DNA of 14,025 nucleotides from Bacteroidales bacterium. GTDB lineage: Bacteria > Bacteroidota > Bacteroidia > Bacteroidales > UBA4181. Below the pieces are notes generated by a model. That model had not been told where the DNA came from. It did not search any database and worked only from the letters and a program-made list of their open reading frames with translations. This document shows positions 6,350 to 13,800 of the stretch, in pieces. The number at the start of each line of letters is the position of its first letter. Within the stretch, counting starts at the first letter, position 1. The stretch lies in the NCBI GenBank assembly GCA_031259205.1, contig JAIRLS010000251.1, forward strand, positions 1 through 14,025, in the 5' to 3' direction. A program made the position numbers and the translations under genes.

Positions 6350-9300
6350 ATGGAGCAGAACATTAAGAAAGTCATAGTATTAGGATCGGGAGCATTGAAG
6401 ATCGGGGAAGCAGGAGAGTTCGACTATTCCGGTTCGCAAGCCTTGAAAGCCATGCGCGAGGAAGGGGTATATACCGTATTGATTAATCCCAACATTGCCA
6501 CCGTGCAAACGACGGAAGGCATTGCCGACAAGATTTATTTCCTTCCGGTAACGTCTTTTTTTGTGGAAAAAGTAATCCGGCGCGAGCAGCCCGACGGCAT
6601 ACTGCTGGCCTTTGGCGGACAGACTGCGCTCAACTGCGGCATCGCCCTGTTCAAGGCAGGCGTGTTCGAGAAATACAACGTCCGCGTGCTGGGAACGCCC
6701 ATTGAGGCAATCATGGATACCGAAGACCGCGAGCGCTTTGTCCGCCGGCTCGACATGATTGACATAAAGACTCCCCGCAGTATCGCCGTTGAAAACGTAG
6801 AAGCAGCCGAAGCAGCCGCTCAAAAACTCGGTTTCCCGATTATAGTCCGCGCCGCTTATGCGCTGGGCGGACTGGGCAGCGGATTTTGCGCCGATGCGGA
6901 AGAACTCCGCACGCTGGTAAGCAGTTCGTTCACGTATTCCAGTCAGGTGCTTATCGAAGAGTCGCTCAAAGGATGGAAAGAAGTGGAATACGAAGTGGTG
7001 CGCGACAAGTACGACAACTGTATCACCGTGTGCAACATGGAAAACTTCGATCCGTTGGGCATCCACACCGGCGAAAGCATCGTAGTAGCCCCCATCCAAA
7101 CGATGAACAACCGCGAAGTGCAGAAACTGCGCGAATTAGCCGTCAAAATTATCCGGCACATCGGCGTGGTAGGCGAATGTAACGTGCAGTACGCGCTCGA
7201 CCCCTTTTCGGAAGATTACCGCGTTATCGAAGTCAATGCGCGACTTTCGCGTTCCAGTGCGCTGGCCTCCAAAGCAACCGGCTATCCGTTGGCTTTTGTG
7301 GCGGCAAAACTCGCGCTGGGTTACGGCCTGCACGAACTGAAAAACTCCATTACCAAAGTAACATCGGCCTTCTTCGAACCGGCTATCGACTACATCGTTT
7401 GCAAAATCCCGCGATGGGACATGAACAAATTCCACGGCGTATCGAAAGAAATAGGGTCTTCGATGAAAAGCGTCGGCGAAGTGATGGCCATCGGACGTAA
7501 CTTTGAAGAATCCGTGCAAAAAGGCCTGCGCATGATCGGGCAAGGAATGCACGGTTTTGTAGGCAACCGCGACCTCTCCTTCGACAATATCGAAAAAGAA
7601 CTGACCAACCCCACGGACATGCGTATCTTCGTCATCAGCAAAGCCTTCGACAAGGGGTATACGGTAGATCAAATCCATGAACTGACGAAAATAGACCGCT
7701 GGTTTCTATACAAATTACAGCATATCCACCATTTAAAGGCCGAACTTACGCAATACAGCCGCATCGAAGACCTTCCGGCAGATTTGTTGCTGGACGCCAA
7801 AAAACAAGGCTATTCCGATTTCCAGATAGCGCGTTACGTGTACAAAGACGACGGCGCGATTGACGAAAATCTGCTGCATGTGCGGAAATATCGCAAAAAG
7901 TTGGGCGTAGTACCTTATGTGAAACAGATCGATACGCTTGCCGGCGAATTTCCCGCACAAACCAACTATCTGTACCTCACTTATCACGGCATGGAACACG
8001 ACGTGCCGTTTGAACGGGACAACCGTTCGGTCGTAGTGCTCGGTTCGGGCGCTTACCGCATCGGCAGTTCGGTGGAATTTGACTGGTGCAGCGTCAATGC
8101 CGTCAATACGATACGAAAAGAAGGCTACCGGTCGATTATGATTAACTACAACCCCGAAACGGTGAGCACCGACTATGATTCGTGCGACAAACTCTATTTC
8201 GACGAACTCTCCTTTGAACGGGTAATGGATATACTTGATCTGGAAACGCCCCGAGGAGTGATTATCTCTACCGGCGGACAGATTCCGAACAACCTCGCCA
8301 TGCGGCTGGACGAACAGCGGGTACCCATTATGGGAACGTCGCCCGAATCCATCGACCGCGCCGAAGACCGCCACAAGTTTTCACTGATGTGCGATGCGCA
8401 GGGCATTGACCAGCCCAGATGGAAAGAACTGTCTACCATGGACGATATTTACAAGTTTGCCGCAGAAGCAGGCTTCCCTTTGCTGATACGCCCCTCCTAC
8501 GTATTGTCGGGCGCGGCGATGAACGTGGTAAGCAACCGCGACGAACTGCGCGACTATCTCGTGCTGGCGTCCAACGTGTCGAAACAGCATCCGGTAGTGG
8601 TGACCGAATTTCTGGAAAACGCCAAGGAAATAGAAATAGACGCCGTTGCCGATAAAGGCGAACTGGTAACTTACGCCATTTCGGAACATGTGGAATTTGC
8701 GGGCGTGCATAGCGGCGACGCCACCATTGTGTTCCCCCCGCAAAAACTGTATTTTGAAACCGTCCGCCGTATCAAGCGGATTACGCGCAAAATCGCCCGC
8801 GAACTGAACATCTCCGGGCCGTTCAACATACAGTTTCTTGCTAAAGACAACGACATCAAAGTAATAGAATGTAACCTCCGCGCATCGCGCAGTATGCCGT
8901 TTGTATCGAAAGTACTAAAAACAAACCTGATAGAGATAGCCACCCGCGTAATGCTCGGTTTGCCGGTACAACAACTGGACAAATCCACATTCGATCCGGA
9001 CTACATCGGCGTGAAAGCATCGCAGTTTTCGTTTGCCCGCCTGCTAAAAGCCGATCCCGTGCTGGGCGTAGAAATGGCGTCCACCGGAGAAGTGGGCTGC
9101 ATCGGCGACGATTATTACGAAACACTGCTCAAATCCATGCTGTCCGTAGGGTATCGCGTACCGGAAAAAAACATCCTGATGTCCACCGGCACCATGCGCG
9201 ACAAGGTGGAATTGTTGCAACCCGCGCGATTACTGGTGGAAAAGGACTACAAAATCTTCGCTACCAAGGGAACGGCCATGTTTCTGGTAGAAAACGGCGT

Positions 9301-9565
9301 GGAAGCCACTCCGCTGGCTTGGCCTGACGAAGACCGACATCCAAACGTGCTGGATTATCTGAAAAACAAGAAAATAGACATGGTTATCAATATCCCCAAA
9401 AACCTGTCTAAAAATGAATTGAACAACGATTACACCATCCGCCGCAGCGCCGTAGATTTCAACATTCCGCTGATCACCAACGCTCGATTGGCCGGCGCCT
9501 TCCTCACCGCCATCTGCAAAAACAGCCTCGACGACATAAAAATAAAAAGCTGGGACGAGTATTAG
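6350..9565 (+). CDS. carB: carbamoyl-phosphate synthetase, large (synthetase) subunit, CAD-like
   Basis: CarB makes carbamoyl phosphate from bicarbonate, ATP and ammonia delivered by CarA, for pyrimidine and arginine synthesis. The 1071-residue length is full size. The first synthetase half spans about 1-400 (VLGSGALKIGEAGEFDYSGS; RAAYALGGLGSGF; EVNARLSRSSALASKATGYP). An oligomerisation region follows to about 555. The second half runs from about 557 (VVVLGSGAYRIGSSVEFDW) to 940. An MGS-like allosteric domain fills 942-1071 (ILMSTGTMRDK, FATKGTA, IPLITNARLAGAF). The ATG at 6350 is used because the conserved N-terminus begins there; an earlier in-frame ATG at 6317 would precede the -7 box. Wording such as KGWKEVEYEVVRD and NPNIATVQT is closer to eukaryotic CAD than to E. 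coli CarB. carA is not next to it. leuS follows after 26 bp and is probably co-transcribed. Confidence 0.96.
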   Translation: MEQNIKKVIVLGSGALKIGEAGEFDYSGSQALKAMREEGVYTVLINPNIATVQTTEGIADKIYFLPVTSFFVEKVIRREQPDGILLAFGGQTALNCGIALFKAGVFEKYNVRVLGTPIEAIMDTEDRERFVRRLDMIDIKTPRSIAVENVEAAEAAAQKLGFPIIVRAAYALGGLGSGFCADAEELRTLVSSSFTYSSQVLIEESLKGWKEVEYEVVRDKYDNCITVCNMENFDPLGIHTGESIVVAPIQTMNNREVQKLRELAVKIIRHIGVVGECNVQYALDPFSEDYRVIEVNARLSRSSALASKATGYPLAFVAAKLALGYGLHELKNSITKVTSAFFEPAIDYIVCKIPRWDMNKFHGVSKEIGSSMKSVGEVMAIGRNFEESVQKGLRMIGQGMHGFVGNRDLSFDNIEKELTNPTDMRIFVISKAFDKGYTVDQIHELTKIDRWFLYKLQHIHHLKAELTQYSRIEDLPADLLLDAKKQGYSDFQIARYVYKDDGAIDENLLHVRKYRKKLGVVPYVKQIDTLAGEFPAQTNYLYLTYHGMEHDVPFERDNRSVVVLGSGAYRIGSSVEFDWCSVNAVNTIRKEGYRSIMINYNPETVSTDYDSCDKLYFDELSFERVMDILDLETPRGVIISTGGQIPNNLAMRLDEQRVPIMGTSPESIDRAEDRHKFSLMCDAQGIDQPRWKELSTMDDIYKFAAEAGFPLLIRPSYVLSGAAMNVVSNRDELRDYLVLASNVSKQHPVVVTEFLENAKEIEIDAVADKGELVTYAISEHVEFAGVHSGDATIVFPPQKLYFETVRRIKRITRKIARELNISGPFNIQFLAKDNDIKVIECNLRASRSMPFVSKVLKTNLIEIATRVMLGLPVQQLDKSTFDPDYIGVKASQFSFARLLKADPVLGVEMASTGEVGCIGDDYYETLLKSMLSVGYRVPEKNILMSTGTMRDKVELLQPARLLVEKDYKIFATKGTAMFLVENGVEATPLAWPDEDRHPNVLDYLKNKKIDMVINIPKNLSKNELNNDYTIRRSAVDFNIPLITNARLAGAFLTAICKNSLDDIKIKSWDEY

Positions 9566-9591
9566 AAAAAATCAAAATAAGCATCGTATCA

Positions 9592-11235
9592 ATGGAATAC
9601 AATTTTAGAGAGATAGACGCCAAATGGCAAAAATACTGGGTAGAACACAAAACCTACCGTGTGACGGAGGACGCCTCGAAGCCAAAATATTACGTACTCG
9701 ACATGTTCCCTTATCCGTCGGGAGCAGGGCTGCACGTGGGGCATCCGCTGGGATACATCGCCGGCGACATCTACAGCCGTTTCAAGCGACATCAGGGATT
9801 TAACGTGCTGCACCCGATGGGCTACGACGCCTACGGACTGCCTGCCGAACAGTACGCCATACAGACAGGGCAGCACCCTGCCGTCACTACCGAACAAAAC
9901 ATCAAACGCTACCGCGAACAGTTGGACAAAATCGGGCTGTCCTTCGACTGGGAACGGGAACTGCGAACCTGCGACCCGGCATACTACAAATGGACGCAAT
10001 GGGCGTTTATACGGATGTTTCATTCCTACTACTGCCACAATTCCCGACAGGCGCGCCCCATAACCGAATTGACGGAAATCTTCGCGCGGCAAGGGACAAA
10101 AGACCTGAATATGGCATGTAGCGAAAAACTGAACTTCACCGCCGGCGAATGGAACGGCAAATCCGAAAAAGAACGGCAGGAAATCCTGATGAACTGCCGT
10201 ATCGCTTACTTGTCGGACACGATGGTCAATTGGTGCCCCGCGCTGGGTACGGTGCTTGCCAACGACGAAGTGAGCGAAGGCCTGTCCATACGCGGCGGAC
10301 ATCCCGTAGAGCAAAAACGGATGCGCCAGTGGTGTCTGCGGGTATCGGCCTATGCGCAACGCCTGCTCGACGGACTGGAAACGATCGACTGGACTGATTC
10401 GCTGAAAGAAACGCAAAAAAACTGGATCGGAAAAAGCGAAGGAGCTGAAATACGGTTTCACCTCTCCTGCGGAAGCGAAATAACGGTCTTCACCACACGC
10501 CCCGACACCATTTTCGGCGTCACCTTCATGGTGCTGGCGCCCGAAAGCGAATATGTGTCCGAAGTAGTCGCCGGCGGGCAAAAAGCCGAAACGGACGCTT
10601 ATCTTGAAGCCGTAAAACGCCGCACCGAACGCGAACGCATCGCCGACCGCCGCGTAACAGGCGTCTTTACCGGTTCATACGCCGTCAATCCCTTTACCGG
10701 AGGAGAAATCCCCGTCTGGATATCCGACTATGTGCTGGCAGGCTACGGCACAGGCGCTATCATGGCGGTACCCGCACACGACAGCCGCGACTACGCCTTT
10801 GCCCGCCGTTTCAACCTGCCCGTCATCCCGCTGATTGAAGGCTGCGACGTATCCGCAGAAAGTTTCGACGCCAAGGAAGGCGTCATGTGCAATTCCGGTT
10901 TCCTCAACGGACTGACGGTGAAAGAAGCCATTGCCGAAGCCAAAAAATATATCCGCGAAAAGGGCATCGGACGTATGAAGGTCAACTACCGCTTGCGCGA
11001 CGCCATTTTTAGCCGCCAACGTTACTGGGGAGAGCCGTTTCCCATCTATTACAAAGACGGTATGCCCTGCACGGTAGACGAAGCCGACCTGCCCGTCTGC
11101 CTGCCCGAAGTGGACAAGTTCCTGCCTGCCGAAACCGGCCAACCGCCGCTGGGACGGGCAAAAAACTGGACCTACGTCCCGCGTGACGAGTCGTCTTCTG
11201 CAAACGAAGAAAAAATCACGCCCCAAAACAGTTAA
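9592..11235 (+). CDS. leuS: leucyl-tRNA synthetase, truncated N-terminal fragment
   Basis: Full LeuRS charges tRNA-Leu and is about 860-950 residues; this frame gives only 547. It keeps the ATP-binding HIGH-type motif (HVGH, residues 48-51), a long insertion around 150-200, the CP1 editing domain (TTRPDTIFG from T301; GTGAIMAVPAHD with the editing Asp at D397) and the RYWGEP strand (477-482). Recognisable homology stops at LGRAKNW (W526). A 21-residue polar tail without family similarity follows, then TAA. The KMSKS loop, the second half of the catalytic domain, the anticodon-binding domain and the C-terminal domain are missing, and no other frame after 11169 continues them. Codon use matches carB. 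It is therefore a decayed or recombined gene, one half of a split LeuRS, or an assembly join. It cannot be a complete synthetase alone. Confidence 0.93.
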   Translation: MEYNFREIDAKWQKYWVEHKTYRVTEDASKPKYYVLDMFPYPSGAGLHVGHPLGYIAGDIYSRFKRHQGFNVLHPMGYDAYGLPAEQYAIQTGQHPAVTTEQNIKRYREQLDKIGLSFDWERELRTCDPAYYKWTQWAFIRMFHSYYCHNSRQARPITELTEIFARQGTKDLNMACSEKLNFTAGEWNGKSEKERQEILMNCRIAYLSDTMVNWCPALGTVLANDEVSEGLSIRGGHPVEQKRMRQWCLRVSAYAQRLLDGLETIDWTDSLKETQKNWIGKSEGAEIRFHLSCGSEITVFTTRPDTIFGVTFMVLAPESEYVSEVVAGGQKAETDAYLEAVKRRTERERIADRRVTGVFTGSYAVNPFTGGEIPVWISDYVLAGYGTGAIMAVPAHDSRDYAFARRFNLPVIPLIEGCDVSAESFDAKEGVMCNSGFLNGLTVKEAIAEAKKYIREKGIGRMKVNYRLRDAIFSRQRYWGEPFPIYYKDGMPCTVDEADLPVCLPEVDKFLPAETGQPPLGRAKNWTYVPRDESSSANEEKITPQNS

Positions 11236-11254
11236 CCCCTCCTTATGATGGAAT

Positions 11255-11977
11255 ATGATAATTGAGGACAAATCTTTTATGCGTACTTTTGTGTCGGTGG
11301 ATTGCGTTATTTTTGGGTTCGACGGCAGCAGACTGAACGTATTACTGGTACAGCGTCAATCGGAACAATACCCGAACAGCGGATTGAAACTCCCCGGCAG
11401 CCTGATTTATCAGGAAGAGGACGCCGATATAGCCGCTCACCGCGTACTGTACGAATTGACCGGCATCCGGAAAATGGCGCTGAAACAGTTCAAAAGTTTT
11501 ACCTCGCCCCGGCGCACCGCCAACCCCGACGATCTCAAATGGCTCGAATATGCGTACGGAAACAAGATCGACCGGCTGATCACCATTTCCTACCTGTCGT
11601 TATGCAAGATCAACCGGCGGCTCAACGTTATTTCAAAATATAAAACGGTGGAGTGGTGCCCTGTTAACCGGTTGCCCGATATGCCTTTCGACCACAATCA
11701 AATCGTAGCAGAGTCGATGGAGGAAATCAAGCAATGGCTCAATGACGACCAAATGGTAGTCTTTGAACTGCTTCCCTCCAAATTTACCGCTACCGCCTTG
11801 CGCAACCTCTACGAGGCCATCCGTCAAAAACAGTGCGACGCCCGCAACTTCCACAAGAAAATGATCAACATGTTTTGCGTGATCCCCTTGGACGAAAAGC
11901 AGGCAAACGTACCCCACCGTGCCGGACGCCTTTACAAGTTCGACAAAAATCTGTACAAAAAGAGAATGAGCATTTAA
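11255..11977 (+). CDS. Nudix-related transcriptional regulator (NrtR/AraR-like) of sugar use
   Basis: The 240-residue protein combines an N-terminal Nudix-like ligand-sensing domain (about 10-150) with a C-terminal winged helix (about 160-238; FTATALRNLYEAI, DARNFHKKM, RLYKFDKNLYKK). That arrangement is typical of NrtR-family repressors, several of which control arabinose or xylose genes in Bacteroides. The Nudix box at 48-71 is degenerate. Where the catalytic pattern needs R-E-U-x-E-E the protein has HRVLYE, so hydrolysis is unlikely and sugar-derivative sensing is inferred. It starts 19 bp after the leuS stop. ATG 11255 is used, but ATG 11279 (MRTFVSVDC) is a credible alternative because conserved sequence begins there. 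It lies 25 bp before xylB, so one operon is likely. No -7 box is visible upstream, which fits a disrupted promoter region. Confidence 0.85.
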   Translation: MIIEDKSFMRTFVSVDCVIFGFDGSRLNVLLVQRQSEQYPNSGLKLPGSLIYQEEDADIAAHRVLYELTGIRKMALKQFKSFTSPRRTANPDDLKWLEYAYGNKIDRLITISYLSLCKINRRLNVISKYKTVEWCPVNRLPDMPFDHNQIVAESMEEIKQWLNDDQMVVFELLPSKFTATALRNLYEAIRQKQCDARNFHKKMINMFCVIPLDEKQANVPHRAGRLYKFDKNLYKKRMSI

Positions 11978-12002
11978 AAATAAATCAAAAATACAATTGA
12001 AT

Positions 12003-13517
12003 ATGTACTTGTTAGGATATGACATAGGCAGTTCGTCCGTAAAGGCCTGTCTGGTAGAGATAGAAACGGGAAAGGCCGTAGCGTCCGACTATTTCCCGAA
12101 AACAGAAATGCCGATTTTGGCGGTAAATCCGGGATGGGCGGAACAAGAACCTGCTTCGTGGTGGGAAAACCTGAAATCTGCCCACCACTCGGTGATGAAT
12201 CAGGCACACGCAAAGGCAGACGACGTGAAAGCCATCGGCATTGCTTGGCAAATGCACGGGTTGGTATTAGTGGACAAACACCGGAAGGTACTCCGTCCGT
12301 CCGTCATTTGGTGCGACAGTCGGGCCGTGCCGTACGGAACACGGGCTTTCCAAACCATCGGGAAAGAAAAATGCCTGTCGCACCTGCTCAATTCGCCGGG
12401 CAACTTCACCGCCGCCAAGCTGGCATGGGTAAAGGAACATGAGCCGCAAATCTACGAACAGGCAAATCGGCTGATGCTGCCGGGCGACTACATCGCCATG
12501 AAACTTACCGGCGACATATCGGTAACGGTAGAAGGCCTCTCGGAAGGCGTCTTCTGGGATTTTAAAGAACAGCGCCTGTCCGGTGACGTGATGAACTGTT
12601 TCGGTTTCCGGTCATCGCTTATCCCCGAAATAAAGCCCGTTTTCGGAATACAGGGGCTGGTGTCTGCGGAAGCGGCGGCAGAACTCGGACTGAAAGCCGG
12701 TATTCCGGTGTCCTATCGAGCCGGCGACCAACCCAACAACGCCCTTTCACTGAACGTGCTGCATCCCGGAGAGGTAGCAGCCACGGCCGGCACGTCCGGC
12801 GTCATTTATGGAGTGCTGGGAAAGGTAAACTACGACCCTCTCTCTCGCGTCAATACCTTTGCACACGTCAATCATACCGGCGAAAGGACACGGCTGGGCG
12901 TACTGCTGTGTATCAACGGAACCGGCAGCCTCAACTCGTGGGTGCGCCGAAACGTCGTACCGGACGGACTTTCCTACGCTCAGATGAACGGTCTGGCGGA
13001 ACAGTCGCCCGTCGGAGCGAAAGGCCTGTCGGTGATTCCATTCGGAAACGGCGCGGAACGTATGCTGGAAAACCGGGAGCCGGGATGTTCCCTGCACGGT
13101 ATCAATTTCAACATACACAAGCGGGAAGACATCGTCCGCGCCGTACAGGAAGGAATCGTGTTCTCTTTCCGCTACGGCATGGACATTATGGCGGACATGG
13201 GTATGAACATCAAAGTAATACGCGCCGGCAACGCCAATATGTTCCTCAGTCCCCTGTTCCGCCGCACATTGGCCAATACGGGAGGCGCCGTCATCGAACT
13301 GTACGACACCGACGGCGCAACAGGCGCTGCCAAAGGCGCAGGAATAGGCGCAGGAATATACGCCTCCGAAAAAGAAGCCTTTGCTTCCCTTCAAAAAATA
13401 GCCGTCATAGAACCGGAAACCGCTCAAAAAGACGTCTATGAAGAAGCCTACCGTCGTTGGAAAAATGTTTTGAACCAAGTATTAGATACTCCTGTGACGC
13501 AGGCTTATCATTTTTGA
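12003..13517 (+). CDS. xylB: xylulokinase (FGGY family carbohydrate kinase)
   Basis: The 504-residue cytoplasmic enzyme is predicted to phosphorylate D-xylulose to xylulose-5-phosphate with ATP, feeding the pentose phosphate pathway. Motifs in order are: the N-terminal phosphate-1 loop DIGSSSVKACLVE; WQMHGLV near 81 and CDSRA near 102 (substrate side); GDYIAMKLTG; AGDQPNNA with the likely catalytic base D242; the TAGTSG phosphate-binding turn; NGTGSLNSWVRR; and a Gly-rich C-terminal block AGNANMFLSPLFRRTL through GAAKGAGIGAGIY. Length is normal. The ATG at 12003 was chosen over an in-frame TTG two codons earlier. It follows the Nudix regulator by 25 bp. A xylose isomerase gene, which often follows xylB in Bacteroides, is not present downstream. 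The TGA stop lies inside a hairpin. Another FGGY specificity cannot be wholly excluded. Confidence 0.92.
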   Translation: MYLLGYDIGSSSVKACLVEIETGKAVASDYFPKTEMPILAVNPGWAEQEPASWWENLKSAHHSVMNQAHAKADDVKAIGIAWQMHGLVLVDKHRKVLRPSVIWCDSRAVPYGTRAFQTIGKEKCLSHLLNSPGNFTAAKLAWVKEHEPQIYEQANRLMLPGDYIAMKLTGDISVTVEGLSEGVFWDFKEQRLSGDVMNCFGFRSSLIPEIKPVFGIQGLVSAEAAAELGLKAGIPVSYRAGDQPNNALSLNVLHPGEVAATAGTSGVIYGVLGKVNYDPLSRVNTFAHVNHTGERTRLGVLLCINGTGSLNSWVRRNVVPDGLSYAQMNGLAEQSPVGAKGLSVIPFGNGAERMLENREPGCSLHGINFNIHKREDIVRAVQEGIVFSFRYGMDIMADMGMNIKVIRAGNANMFLSPLFRRTLANTGGAVIELYDTDGATGAAKGAGIGAGIYASEKEAFASLQKIAVIEPETAQKDVYEEAYRRWKNVLNQVLDTPVTQAYHF

Positions 13518-13522
13518 TAAGC
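13503..13522 (+). terminator. hairpin across the xylB stop codon (weak terminator candidate)
   Basis: GCTTATCA (13503-13510) and TGATAAGC (13515-13522) pair perfectly around a TTTT loop. The right arm contains the TGA stop and a second in-frame TAA. No long T-run follows, only a C/T-rich stretch, so termination would be weak. Its position at the end of the regulator-xylB operon supports a role in transcript-end stability or termination. Confidence 0.45.
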
Positions 13523-13552
13523 TCAAGTTCTTTCCATCGCGTAGAGACGCAC

Positions 13553-13666
13553 GGCTGTGCGTCTCGGCTGTGCGTCTCGGCTGTGCGTCTCGGCTGTGCG
13601 TCTCGGCTGTACGTCTCGGCTGTACGTCTCGGCGTGCGTCTCGGCTGTGCGTCTCGGCGTGCGTCT
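13553..13666 (+). repeat. tandem repeat, nine units of about 13 bp
   Basis: The unit GGCTGTGCGTCTC occurs in units 1-4 and 8. Units 5 and 6 read GGCTGTACGTCTC. Unit 7 is a 12-bp variant lacking one T (GGCGTGCGTCTC), and unit 9 is a truncated 11-bp form of it. The units run without spacers. The 12/13-bp variation breaks any constant reading frame, so this is not coding. Replication slippage from the left terminal hairpin is a likely origin. Confidence 0.85.
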
Positions 13667-13675
13667 AAAATCGTT

Positions 13676-13699
13676 TTGGAAAATGCGGAACGTCCTGAA
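13676..13699 (+). repeat. dispersed repeat core, copy B
   Basis: This 24-bp segment (TTGGAAAATGCGG, then AACGTCCTGAA) matches the minus strand of 613-636 with one A/G difference. It stands immediately before two strong hairpins and splits the tandem units from their inverted copies. It appears to be an element nested in the GAGACGCAC block. Confidence 0.7.
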
Positions 13700-13739
13700 A
13701 GGACGTAATTTTCATAACCGCAGGTCAACGACCTGCGGT
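13690..13739. repeat. two consecutive perfect hairpins
   Basis: ACGTCCT/AGGACGT (13690-13706, GAA loop) has a 7-bp stem. ACCGCAGGTC/GACCTGCGGT (13717-13739, AAC loop) has a 10-bp stem. The stable second hairpin could end transcription arriving from either side, but neither strand shows a clear T-run after it. A dispersed structured element is equally likely. Confidence 0.65.
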
Positions 13740-13800
13740 GCGCCGAGACGCACGCCGGCACGCCGAGAGACGCACGCCGTGCGTCTCTACGTTCGCTAAA

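Larger units (their letters stand above)
13540..13791. repeat. 252-bp composite repeat with 16-bp terminal inverted repeats
   Basis: CGTAGAGACGCACGGC (13540-13555) and GCCGTGCGTCTCTACG (13776-13791) are perfect inverted copies bounding the block. Each end is also a local hairpin: GAGACGCAC/GTGCGTCTC (13544-13565, 4-nt loop) on the left and AGAGACGCAC/GTGCGTCTCT (13766-13788, 3-nt loop) on the right. Between them lie tandem 13-bp units, a dispersed repeat core, two further hairpins and inverted GAGACGCAC copies. The layout is like a miniature inverted-repeat element into which a second repeat has been nested. It fills the gap between the convergent xylB and T9SS genes and encodes no transposase. 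Confidence 0.75.

Noticed and set aside
9589..10581. 330-codon open frame on the minus strand opposite leuS
   Set aside because: The opposite strand carries strong LeuRS motifs (HVGH, editing domain). The antisense translation is low-complexity and Phe/Val/His-rich, as expected for a shadow.
11170..11254. Frameshift in leuS that would restore the C-terminal half
   Set aside because: All three plus frames after 11169 were read. None continues with LeuRS sequence such as the expected GFAGSS or KMSKS regions before the Nudix gene begins.
13553..13666. CRISPR array
   Set aside because: The units are 11-13 bp, contiguous and without unique spacers, and no cas gene is present. It is a simple tandem repeat.
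13405..13761. 118-codon minus-strand frame with repeated Arg/Asp/Ala/Gln/Pro peptides
   Set aside because: The peptide repeats only translate the 13-bp tandem units, and the frame runs into the antisense of xylB. Unit length variation breaks the period, which argues against selection for protein.
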